Source of the DNA: Alcaligenaceae bacterium CGII-47
GTDB taxonomy: Bacteria > Pseudomonadota > Gammaproteobacteria > Burkholderiales > Burkholderiaceae_B
DNA length: 64,000 nucleotides
Reading direction: 5' to 3'
Assembly (NCBI GenBank): GCA_019166125.1
Contig: JAHTBO010000005.1
Coordinates: forward strand, 176,175-240,174
In this document: piece after piece, positions 44,713 to 52,149 of the stretch
How the letters are laid out: each line of letters starts with the position of its first letter
Position numbering within the stretch: the first letter of the stretch is position 1
Notes under the pieces: generated by a model
Database searches by the model: none
Seen by the model: the letters and a program-made list of their open reading frames with translations, nothing else
What the model was told of the DNA's origin: nothing
Made by a program: the position numbers and the translations under genes

Positions 44713-45084
44713 TTATAGAATCTCAGTGGCCTGGGTCAGCAGCCAGATGCCGATCACCAGCAGTACTGCGCCCACAGCGACCGTCAGCCCGAACTGGCCC
44801 CAGGTCTTGCGGCCAGTATGGATTTCCGCATAAGTACCGTAGGCGTGGTAGCAGACCCCAATGAACATGGCCGCGACCACCAGCAGCGCTACCAGCATCA
44901 CCATGTCATAGCCGTAGTTCTGTATCGTCTGAATAATGCCGCTGCCCGTGCCACGCGAAGGGTTTTCCATGGTGGGCAGACCCTGAGCCAGAGCCATGCC
45001 GGGCAGCGCTATCAGGCTCAATGCCAGCACAGGCCGGGCGGGACGAATGGTATGAAGTGAACGAATAGAAAGCTGAGGCAGCAT
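44713..45084 (-). CDS. ICE membrane protein, TIGR03745 (PFL_4702) family, pilin/VirB2-like
   Basis: A 123-residue protein with a signal sequence (LALSLIALPGMALAQ) and two membrane helices in the mature part (GYDMVMLVALLVVAAMFIGV, LTVAVGAVLLVIGIWLLTQA). The arrangement fits a VirB2/TraA-type pilin or related inner-membrane subunit. It lies between TIGR03758 and TIGR03750, as in other ICEs of this type. Confidence 0.88.
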   Translation of the reverse strand: MLPQLSIRSLHTIRPARPVLALSLIALPGMALAQGLPTMENPSRGTGSGIIQTIQNYGYDMVMLVALLVVAAMFIGVCYHAYGTYAEIHTGRKTWGQFGLTVAVGAVLLVIGIWLLTQATEIL

Positions 45085-45112
45085 GCCAGTCTCCTTGGGG
45101 TGAAACCTGCGA

Positions 45113-45346
45113 TCAGGACAAAAGGAAAAAGCTCAGCACCACGTACATGACGGCCACGCGCACCAGCACGCCCATGAACTGACGCGATGACAGGCGGTTT
45201 TCTGCCCAGCCGCTATAAGCCGTGCGAATTGCCCACACGCCCCATAGCAGCACCAGAGCGAACACCAGCCCCACCAAGGCGGTAGCCAGCACAGACGGCG
45301 TAAAGCCGCCATTGGCCTGGAAGGCGGTCAGTTGGGCGGCATTCAT
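45113..45346 (-). CDS. ICE membrane protein, TIGR03758 (PFL_4701) family
   Basis: A 77-residue protein with two membrane helices (VLATALVGLVFALVLLWGVW, QFMGVLVRVAVMYVVLSFF) and the family start NAAQLTAFQANGGF. It is the first gene of the second transfer block downstream of the flagellin cargo. The RAQPRD-family gene that usually precedes it is not present between here and TIGR03747. Confidence 0.88.
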   Translation of the reverse strand: MNAAQLTAFQANGGFTPSVLATALVGLVFALVLLWGVWAIRTAYSGWAENRLSSRQFMGVLVRVAVMYVVLSFFLLS

Positions 45347-45731
45347 GGCTGCAACAGCCAGAGAAGAAAGGAAGCGAGAAAGAAACGCATAGCGTCATGC
45401 CGTAGTGGTCATGACGCTATGGTGGTCAGGAATGGGGGGAAAGGCTGCGGGAAATGCGGATTTGGCTTGACCGGATTAGGGGCGAGGGACTGCTGGAGTC
45501 TGTACCGAGGATGGTAGCTCAAGCCATATTATTTCTGTTACAGTTTGTGCGGTTAATGGCTGAAATCGGCCAGAAGCGGACACAGTCCTTCCACCCGGAG
45601 ATATTTAGGTTTGACTAAAAGACAGCAGAAGGTTTTGTGCCAATGAGTTCGACTAAATTCAATCTGTTTAGGCGATCAATCGTCTCCAGCGGCTTGTCGT
45701 CTATTTTCAGTTATGCAATACGAAACTGGAG
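45347..45731. other. Intergenic region at the left edge of the flagellin cargo
   Basis: These 385 bases separate the TIGR03758 start from the rightward membrane gene. They hold an 11-bp stem-loop (45389-45420) and an AT-rich part from about 45,520. No gene was recognised. A promoter for the transfer genes TIGR03758 onwards is expected here but was not pinpointed. Confidence 0.4.
45389..45420 (-). terminator. 11-bp stem-loop upstream of TIGR03758
   Basis: ATAGCGTCATG pairs perfectly with CATGACGCTAT around a 10-base loop. On the minus strand it is followed by GCGTTTCTTTCT, a broken T-run. It could stop transcripts from the cargo before the transfer genes, or be a leader structure of TIGR03758. 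Confidence 0.45.
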
Positions 45732-46481
45732 TTGGCATTGAGTCTACCGGAATTACTTAATCAATATTGGGATGTAATTGCCAAGAATCCTGTTTTCTTT
45801 ATTACTACGGCCTTCGTTTTTTCTGGAATTGGATTTTATTTTGCAAAACTGGTTTATGGGGCCATCGCTAACATCGCGAGGGAGCGTCTGGAGGCAGCTC
45901 GCGATGATGCAGCTCGTCTAGAGAGGGCCAAGAGAGAAGAGTCGGAGACCGTTTCGAAGCTGCGAGAAGAGCTAGAAAAGCGCTCGCAAGGGGGTAGCCA
46001 TTCGCGTCAGGTTCCAATCGAGCAGCGTAAGTCAGCAGCGGAAAAGCCGAACTCTATAGGTCTCAAAGTTGCTGATGGAGGTTCGGCAAAAGCAAGCGTT
46101 GTTGATTCATTTTTTCTATCCATTCCTCACCGTAGCTTAGAAGACGCTTTGGATGAAGCCCGAAAGGTACATAAACTTGTGTTTGCTGTAATATATGATG
46201 AGTCTCATCCGAGACAGAGCAAGCTTACATATTCTCTTGGTTACTTTATGGAGTACCACACTACTAAGAAGCTCGTAGATGAGTACTTTATTCCGGCTGT
46301 CGTGAAAGCCTCAAATGAGAAAGCTGCGGAATTAGTACCGAGCGATGATCCACTGGAGAACTGCTTGTGGGTGGTAATGACTTCGGCAGGCGAGGTGCTT
46401 AGGCGGGAAGGTGTCTATGCAAACCCTGACGAAGGGTTGAAAAGGGTGAGAGCTGTGATAGCAAGTGCAGGGAAAATATAA
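45732..46481 (+). CDS. Unrecognised membrane-anchored coiled-coil protein with thioredoxin-like domain
   Basis: A 249-residue protein of unknown role, on the strand opposite to its neighbours. Residues about 18-40 form one membrane helix (NPVFFITTAFVFSGIGFYFA), about 45-85 a charged coiled coil (RERLEAARDDAARLERAKRE and following), then a linker. Residues about 130-245 form an alpha/beta domain whose pattern (HKLVFAVIYDESH, CLWVVMTSAGEVLRREGVY) suggests a thioredoxin-like fold without an evident CxxC. The start may be TTG at 45732 or TTG at 45738, the latter nearer GGAG. The AT-rich cargo setting suggests a defence or exclusion role, unproven. Confidence 0.7.
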   Translation: MALSLPELLNQYWDVIAKNPVFFITTAFVFSGIGFYFAKLVYGAIANIARERLEAARDDAARLERAKREESETVSKLREELEKRSQGGSHSRQVPIEQRKSAAEKPNSIGLKVADGGSAKASVVDSFFLSIPHRSLEDALDEARKVHKLVFAVIYDESHPRQSKLTYSLGYFMEYHTTKKLVDEYFIPAVVKASNEKAAELVPSDDPLENCLWVVMTSAGEVLRREGVYANPDEGLKRVRAVIASAGKI

Positions 46482-46725
46482 ATGCATAACAAAGTCCTCC
46501 AGACGGACAAAAGTATAGTGTCATGCTTTTTGCAGAGGGCGCAAAAGCCACGCCACTATGCTTTTTCCGCTGAGGAACGACGTTATATTTCGATGTGTCT
46601 TTTCGGGAAAACTACTGGTCTGACCGCTTTGGGTCGAAACCAGCCCTTGATAATAAGAAACAGCCCGCTTATGACTCAAGTCCTAAGGGGCTGTTTCCGA
46701 CAGCTTCTACAGCCGCAGCACTCCC

Positions 46726-48375
46726 CTAAACCAACAACCCCTGCCGCTTCAACAAATCCAGCAGCTTCCCAACGATCTTATCCGCCGTAGCATCCAGATT
46801 CCGCTGGCCCTTGAGCGACTTCCCATCGGTAGACACGACATCACCCCGGCTGAGGGCATCGCGCAGCATGGTCGCCAGCTGCTTACGGCTGCGCTGGCCG
46901 TCGATGTTTTTCAACACTAGGGCTTCGGCTTCGTGCAGGCGGATATTGATTGAGTCGTGCCACAGGTTGAACGTGCCTACGCCGAACTCAAGGTCGGCCC
47001 GGCGTTCGCGGATATATGCGAAACCCGGAATCAATGCGGGTGCATCGTTAACGACCGTATCAGCAGCATCATACGGCGCAGGTTCCAGCGTGTAGCGCAG
47101 GCTGTTCAGGCGGAACAAGGTCTGCAAGGTGTCCAGCAGTTTCTTGCGGGCGGCGGCATCGTCTTCCGCTCCGGGCAGTTCCGGGCGCACACGTTCCAAC
47201 AGGGTGTCAAAACTCAGGCTGGCAGGCCAGACTGCCGTCAAGGCGCGAACCACGGCCAGAACGGCTGCATCGCTGGTGTGCAAGGGGCGGTTTTTATAGC
47301 TGCGGAACGAAATCCGGCCCTTGGGGGCATTCGCTTCGGGTTCGACTTCCGTGAACTGACCGGCCCAGCGCAGGTCGGCCAGGCGTTCCATATCAGGTAC
47401 CACCAATACGTCATCGGCCCGCGACTGATGCACAACGAGGCTCTTGCGGAAGTTGCGGCCTACGGCAAAATCCAGATACTGCTGCCGCATTTCGCGGGGT
47501 TGGCCCAGGGCCACCAGGCTGTGGTTTAACTGCACGTTCTGGCCATAAGTGGCCGACATTTCTGCGTGCGGTTCAGCATCACCCACCTGGGTCAGCGCGT
47601 ACTGGTCGGCCAGGTTCACAAATTCCAGCAGGTAGCAGGGGTTGTTGAAAGTTTCGAGGTATTCGTGAGCAATGTAGTAGTCGGATTGCTTGCGCAGCTG
47701 TGCGACGGCTGCACGCAAGGAAGGTGCCAGCGGGTTGCTGGACGCAATGCCTTCCGACAGCAGATTCAGCATGGCCTTGGCACGGGCCAGCTTTTTGTCG
47801 TCGGTTTCAGCGCCGTGGCTGTGCAGCAGCATGGCGTCGCGCACAATGTCGCCCGCCTTCCAGCCGGGGTAGGTGTTGTAGCTGATATAGCCAATACCGT
47901 TGGGCGACAGGTTGTCGCGCAGAATGCGCATCATGGCTTCGCGCACTTCGGGCGGCACCCAGCTGAACACGCCATGCGCAATGATGTAATCGAACTGCCC
48001 AAATTCTGGCGTGATGTCCGTCAGGCTCATGGCATGCAGATGCAGGTTCTGCACCCCCAGCGCCTGCACCACTTCCTGGCCCTGGTTGACTTGCACGGAA
48101 GACAGGTCTACCCCCACGACATGAGCTTGCGGGTAAGCCAGCGCAAAGGGCAGCAGGTTGCCGCCCCCGGCGCAGCCCAACTCCAGCACGCGGGCGTTTT
48201 CCAGCGGCACGGATTCCAGGCCGTACAAATGGGCTGCAGCGCGCAGATGGCCCGGCGACGAAAACGGGAAGGCGTTGGAGGTGTAGACCCGCTTGTCGTA
48301 GGCTTCGGTGATTTCCTGATTCGCCCGCTGGGTGGCGTCGTCAAGGTCCAGAGCGGCGGTGTTTTCAGTGTTCAA
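46726..48375 (-). CDS. Class I methyltransferase with regulatory domain (MT2), ICE-borne paralogue of MT1
   Basis: A 549-residue paralogue of MT1 (24302-25912) with the same architecture and long identical stretches. It has motif I VLELGCAGGGNLLPF, GVDLSSVQV, FDYIIAHGVFSWVPPEVREA, ISYNTYPGWKAGDIVRDAML and NVQLNHSLVALGQPREMRQQ. It also starts with TTG (MNTENT), after a GCAGGAGC ribosome site. It is the last of three leftward genes: flagellin, a 63-residue gene and this one. The inferred role is modification (probably lysine methylation) of the element's flagellin; the family resembles protein-lysine methyltransferases with a C-terminal winged-helix domain. Confidence 0.82.
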   Translation of the reverse strand: MNTENTAALDLDDATQRANQEITEAYDKRVYTSNAFPFSSPGHLRAAAHLYGLESVPLENARVLELGCAGGGNLLPFALAYPQAHVVGVDLSSVQVNQGQEVVQALGVQNLHLHAMSLTDITPEFGQFDYIIAHGVFSWVPPEVREAMMRILRDNLSPNGIGYISYNTYPGWKAGDIVRDAMLLHSHGAETDDKKLARAKAMLNLLSEGIASSNPLAPSLRAAVAQLRKQSDYYIAHEYLETFNNPCYLLEFVNLADQYALTQVGDAEPHAEMSATYGQNVQLNHSLVALGQPREMRQQYLDFAVGRNFRKSLVVHQSRADDVLVVPDMERLADLRWAGQFTEVEPEANAPKGRISFRSYKNRPLHTSDAAVLAVVRALTAVWPASLSFDTLLERVRPELPGAEDDAAARKKLLDTLQTLFRLNSLRYTLEPAPYDAADTVVNDAPALIPGFAYIRERRADLEFGVGTFNLWHDSINIRLHEAEALVLKNIDGQRSRKQLATMLRDALSRGDVVSTDGKSLKGQRNLDATADKIVGKLLDLLKRQGLLV

Positions 48376-48531
48376 CTGTGGCTCCTGCGGGCGTAAAAAA
48401 TATCAATGGCGAATACCGCCGAACCTATAGAGTAACGGCTTTCTACACGATCAAAAAAGGAAATAGAAAGCTTTTTCCTGGGCAGACTAGGCAAGATTAA
48501 ATAAAGACATTCCAGGGGAGGAATCAAGCCA

Positions 48532-48723
48532 TCACGTCTCGATTGCACGAGCGTGGGCAAGGTGCATTTCAGTGATTCGCTGTTCCAGATCATGCAAGGC
48601 CACATAGTCATCTTTTAGAATGGCAGCGAAGCCGGTGGCTTCAAATTTCTGAATAGTGCTGGCAACCTGCTGCTTCAGTACATCGAGTTCGGCCATGACA
48701 AGACGGTGGTCGTTTTCATTCAT
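48532..48723 (-). CDS. Small helical protein between flagellin and methyltransferase genes
   Basis: A 63-residue acidic, helical protein (MNENDHRLVMAELDVLKQQV, then ASTIQKFEATGFAAILKDDY). ATG at 48723 is chosen, being the start of the helix-rich part. It lies between the flagellin terminator and MT2, all on the minus strand, and is not seen at the chromosomal MT1 locus. Size and charge would suit a chaperone or adaptor for flagellin or the methyltransferase; this is a guess. Confidence 0.6.
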   Translation of the reverse strand: MNENDHRLVMAELDVLKQQVASTIQKFEATGFAAILKDDYVALHDLEQRITEMHLAHARAIET

Positions 48724-48753
48724 CGTTATTCCCCACGAATGCTCCAGATACTG

Positions 48754-48789
48754 AAAACCGCCCACCCCGTTGTCAGGATGGGCGGTTTG
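48754..48789 (-). terminator. Intrinsic terminator of the ICE flagellin gene
   Basis: AAACCGCCCA and TGGGCGGTTT pair over ten bases, and the minus strand continues with TTTTC. It lies 57 bases after the flagellin stop and just before the small downstream gene, so most transcripts should end here. Confidence 0.8.
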
Positions 48790-48845
48790 TCTTGCCAGAC
48801 CTGCTTCCCGTAAAGACTACCGGGAAGCTTTGACGAGTCTGCGAA

Positions 48846-51056
48846 TTAACGCAGCAGCGACAGCACAGTCTGCGGAACCTGGTTGGCTTGTGCCAGAACC
48901 GAGGTGCCGGCCTGTTGCAGGATCTGCGCGCGGGTCATGTTGGAGACTTCGACGGCGTAGTCGGCGTCTTCAATACGCGAGCGGGCTGCGGACAGGTTGT
49001 TAACAGTGTTGCTCAGGTTGGCGATCGTGGACTGGAAGCGGTTTTGTACAGCACCCAGCTCGGAACGCAGGCTGTCTACTTCTTGCAGTGCAGCGTCCAA
49101 AGCCTTCAGCGGGTCAACACTACGCGTGTGCAGAACGGCATCGTCGCCAGTTGCTTTGATGAGTGCGCGGTTACCTGTGGCGGCGTCGGCATCACCCAAA
49201 GTGGCTTTGGTGTACACAGCGTCGTTACCTGTGCCGGTTTGTACGACATAGGCCAGGTTGCCGCTGGAGTCTTCGTAGCTAAGCAATTGCTCGCCCGCTG
49301 CCAAGCCTGTGATATTACCGGTTACGGTGATATCGCCGGTGGTCGCTTTGGTACTGCTGATGATTGCGGTATCCAGTTTGGCTGTGCTGGAGTCCCAAGA
49401 AAAGGCACCCGTGGAGTCAGCCGTACCGGCATAGTAATTACCATTGCTGGCTTTTACCGCATAGCCGCCGCTACCATCTGTTAACGCATAGACATCATCA
49501 GCAGCTGCTGTAGGCAGGTTCGTGGTGTCGAGGTTGAACAAGTCGGTTTGAGGGTTGAAAACACCTGTTTCAGTGAAGGTCAACTGGTTGCCAACGGTGC
49601 CATCAATCTTGGCCCCAACGTTGTTCACACTAACCTGTGTCGTGGCGGACGAGGCGTCAATATTGAACTTGACGGTGTAGTTGTTGATATCAGTTGCGTC
49701 GCCAGCAGTATAGGTAAACGTGGCTTCAACGCTGTAGTATTTGCCATCATGCCCTTCAACAGCAAACAACTGGCTGCCGCCGTTGCTAGAACCATCCGGG
49801 ACAAATCCAGCAGTATCGTTACGGCTGAACAAGCCTTCGCTGTAGTTGATGTTAACAGCGGTAAATTGGTTAGCACCAATTACGTCAGAAGAGCCTGCAG
49901 TAGGGGTTGTGGCATCAACATTAGCAGCATTTAGCGTAATTGCGGCTACTTTACCGTCATTACCAATAGTGATTTCGTAAACGCCGTTTTCGGGAGCATT
50001 ACCACTGTTCTCAATGGTGACGTAATATTGTCCAGTGTTGTTGTCACGAACGATATCACCGAAGGTGGCAGCGCCATCCAAGTTGCTTTTGTCAATGGCA
50101 CTCGTATCTACGCTTACACCGCCCGTCACATTAAACCAGGCGCCGGCACCACCGGTTGCGCTGATCCAATCGGTATTAGCTGCATTGGTTGTGTCAAAAT
50201 TGGTGAATTCAGGTGTGGCTGTAGCTTCGCCCTTGATATTGGCTGCGGCAACTACTGTGCCGGAATCAGAAGAGTCCCAGACCCACTTACTCGTTACGGG
50301 GTTTTGTTCGACTTTGAAGTAAGTATCGGTGCCATTGACGTCGGCTTTGACGGCATATTCGCCAGCCGTTGTAGTGGCGTAAACCTTACCGTCCGACTCG
50401 ATCCCTGAACCCGCAGGCAGGTTGGTTGGGTCTACCGTATTGGCACCTGCTGACAGGGCCACACCTTTGATGTTGCCTTCGCCGCCGCCACCAGTGGTCT
50501 TAACAGCGCTCAAGTCGTTGGTGGTTGCACCATTAACGTTGAAGGTACCCAGTTTGAGCGTGTCAGCGTTGATTTGACGCAGGTTAACGCTAATTGTCTG
50601 GTCGTCGTGTGCACCGACTTGCACGGTCAGGTTGTTTTTCTGAGCCAGTACATGTACGCCGTTGAACTGAGTCTGTGTCGAGACACGGTCAATTTCATCC
50701 AGACGCTGTTGGATTTCAGCCTGGATCGAATCCAGGTCGGAACCCGAGTTGGAACCGTTGGCGGCCTGCACCGACAGTTCACGAATACGCTGCAGGTTGT
50801 TGTTGATTTCGTTCAGCGCGCCTTCGGTAGTCTGCGCGATGGAGATACCGTCGTTGGCGTTACGAGCAGCCTGGGTCAGACCCTTGATGTTGGCGGTGAA
50901 GCGGTTGGCGATAGCCTGACCAGCAGCGTCGTCTTTGGCGCTGTTGATACGCAGACCGGAGGACAGGCGCTCGATGGCGGTGCCCAGGGCGTTCTGCGAT
51001 TTGACCAGGTTGTTCTGAGAAACCAGAGCCAAATAATTCGTGTTAATTACGGACAT
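48846..51056 (-). CDS. fliC: Flagellin FliC carried by the ICE
   Basis: The N-terminal D0/D1 domains (residues 1-170: MSVINTNYLALVSQNNLVKS, LSSGLRINSAKDDAAGQAIA, LQRIRELSVQAANGSNSGSD) and the C-terminal ones (residues 650-736: NLSAARSRIEDADYAVEVSN, QILQQAGTSVLAQANQVPQT) are complete. The 480-residue middle is a large outward-facing domain, making 736 residues in all against roughly 400-500 in many relatives. It contains an internal repeat (about residues 224-266 and 521-558: VYA...YAVKA...WDSS). It has its own sigma-28 promoter and terminator. It is the only complete flagellin in the window and should depend on host FliA, FliS and FliD. Confidence 0.96.
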   Translation of the reverse strand: MSVINTNYLALVSQNNLVKSQNALGTAIERLSSGLRINSAKDDAAGQAIANRFTANIKGLTQAARNANDGISIAQTTEGALNEINNNLQRIRELSVQAANGSNSGSDLDSIQAEIQQRLDEIDRVSTQTQFNGVHVLAQKNNLTVQVGAHDDQTISVNLRQINADTLKLGTFNVNGATTNDLSAVKTTGGGGEGNIKGVALSAGANTVDPTNLPAGSGIESDGKVYATTTAGEYAVKADVNGTDTYFKVEQNPVTSKWVWDSSDSGTVVAAANIKGEATATPEFTNFDTTNAANTDWISATGGAGAWFNVTGGVSVDTSAIDKSNLDGAATFGDIVRDNNTGQYYVTIENSGNAPENGVYEITIGNDGKVAAITLNAANVDATTPTAGSSDVIGANQFTAVNINYSEGLFSRNDTAGFVPDGSSNGGSQLFAVEGHDGKYYSVEATFTYTAGDATDINNYTVKFNIDASSATTQVSVNNVGAKIDGTVGNQLTFTETGVFNPQTDLFNLDTTNLPTAAADDVYALTDGSGGYAVKASNGNYYAGTADSTGAFSWDSSTAKLDTAIISSTKATTGDITVTGNITGLAAGEQLLSYEDSSGNLAYVVQTGTGNDAVYTKATLGDADAATGNRALIKATGDDAVLHTRSVDPLKALDAALQEVDSLRSELGAVQNRFQSTIANLSNTVNNLSAARSRIEDADYAVEVSNMTRAQILQQAGTSVLAQANQVPQTVLSLLR

Positions 51057-51186
51057 TTTGAAATGCTCCTGTAGGGAAATGGCAGCGGCGTACTACTGCC
51101 GGTTAACCAGGAAAGCCCGTTTCCGGGTGGAATCCTGGCCCTTCACCGGGGTGTTGGGCAGGCCCTGTATTTCCTGTACATGCTGG

Positions 51187-51213
51187 TTTACGGCAAGGTG
51201 TATGGGAGGTTTA
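51187..51213 (-). promoter_or_regulatory. Sigma-28 promoter of the ICE flagellin gene
   Basis: On the minus strand, TAAA (51213-51210), 15 bases, then GCCGTAAA (51194-51187) match the sigma-28 consensus at eleven of twelve bases, 130 bases before the start codon. It differs in spacer and leader sequence from the host flagellin promoter at 25942. Confidence 0.88.
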
Positions 51214-51336
51214 GGGCTTGCTACTAAAAATCTCTTGCTTGTTACGTTTGGCCGACGCTGCTGGCCTTCTCATGCATCTACGGCAGTGGGCGGTGATTCT
51301 TTAGGTTTCTCGGGCAGGATTTTCTTCGAGAAATCG

Positions 51337-52149
51337 TTACAGCGATTTCTTGAAACGGCTGGCAGTCAGGCTCAAGGCAATGCCCTGCAGAACGGCGGCA
51401 GGCAGCATGAATGCAAGGGTGGGCAGGCTGACAGGCACTGCCAGCCATAGCAGCCAGGGCCATACAAGCAGCGGCCCCAGGCTGGCTTTGGCGCGGTGGT
51501 AGATAAAGCCGGATTCCTGCCCCGCCCCAAAGCGGCGCTGGTCGCGGCGCACCAGGCCGTCTACCAGGCCCAGCATGGCGGTTGCCAGGAACAGCGGTAG
51601 GCAGAGGGCCAGCGCCAGCAGGCGTAAGGCGTAGGTTCTGGCGGTGTGGGCAGCGGCCAGCCTGGCGTTGCTGAGCCAGTGGCGAGCTTGGTTCAGGTGC
51701 TGCTTGAAGCCTTGCTGTGTATATGAGCGTGCCGATGCTGTGTGTATATGGGCCGGGATTTTGTGTATATCGACCAGTTTTTTGTGTGTTTGAGCCTCTT
51801 TTGCTGCCGTGATCTGCTGCGTGTTCAGCCGTGTGTGCAGACCGCTGCGCTGGAGCAGCCAGTATTGCAGGCTGTCGTCCAGGCGCTGGGCGGTGTGGGC
51901 CGGTTCAGGGATCAGCAGGCTGCGTGGGAATGTAGTTTGGATACGGGCCAGTTCCTGCTGGGCCAGGGTGTCGGCATGACGCCAGCCCTGTTCCGGCCAG
52001 AACAGCATCATGCCTACGCCCTGCAGGGTCAGGGCCAGTAGCAATGCGCCGCATAGCAGGCCGAACAGGTGCAGGGGCGACAGCAGCAAACGGGCTATCA
52101 GCCCAGGGCGGCGTGGCGGTGGTGCCTGGGTGGTGGTTTGGTTGCTCAT
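51337..52149 (-). CDS. ICE membrane protein, TIGR03747 (PFL_4697) family
   Basis: A 270-residue integral membrane protein. The first membrane helix is LLLSPLHLFGLLCGALLLAL; after a periplasmic helical part come further helices (LRLLALALCLPLFLATAMLG and two near the C-terminus). The motif YHRAKASLGPLLVWPWLLWL fits TIGR03747. It partners the coupling protein TraD in related ICEs. The ATG at 52149 overlaps the TraD stop by four bases. The flagellin cargo begins directly after its stop. Confidence 0.88.
   Translation of the reverse strand: MSNQTTTQAPPPRRPGLIARLLLSPLHLFGLLCGALLLALTLQGVGMMLFWPEQGWRHADTLAQQELARIQTTFPRSLLIPEPAHTAQRLDDSLQYWLLQRSGLHTRLNTQQITAAKEAQTHKKLVDIHKIPAHIHTASARSYTQQGFKQHLNQARHWLSNARLAAAHTARTYALRLLALALCLPLFLATAMLGLVDGLVRRDQRRFGAGQESGFIYHRAKASLGPLLVWPWLLWLAVPVSLPTLAFMLPAAVLQGIALSLTASRFKKSL

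Noticed and set aside
46482-46790. 102-codon open frame directly after the 45732 gene on the plus strand
   Set aside because: It runs into the end of MT2 on the other strand, is Pro/Thr/Gln-rich at the end, has no recognisable fold and no ribosome binding site; more likely non-coding.
48888-49484. 198-codon plus-strand frame antisense to the ICE flagellin
   Set aside because: Repetitive flagellin coding gives long antisense frames; there is no ribosome site or family pattern.
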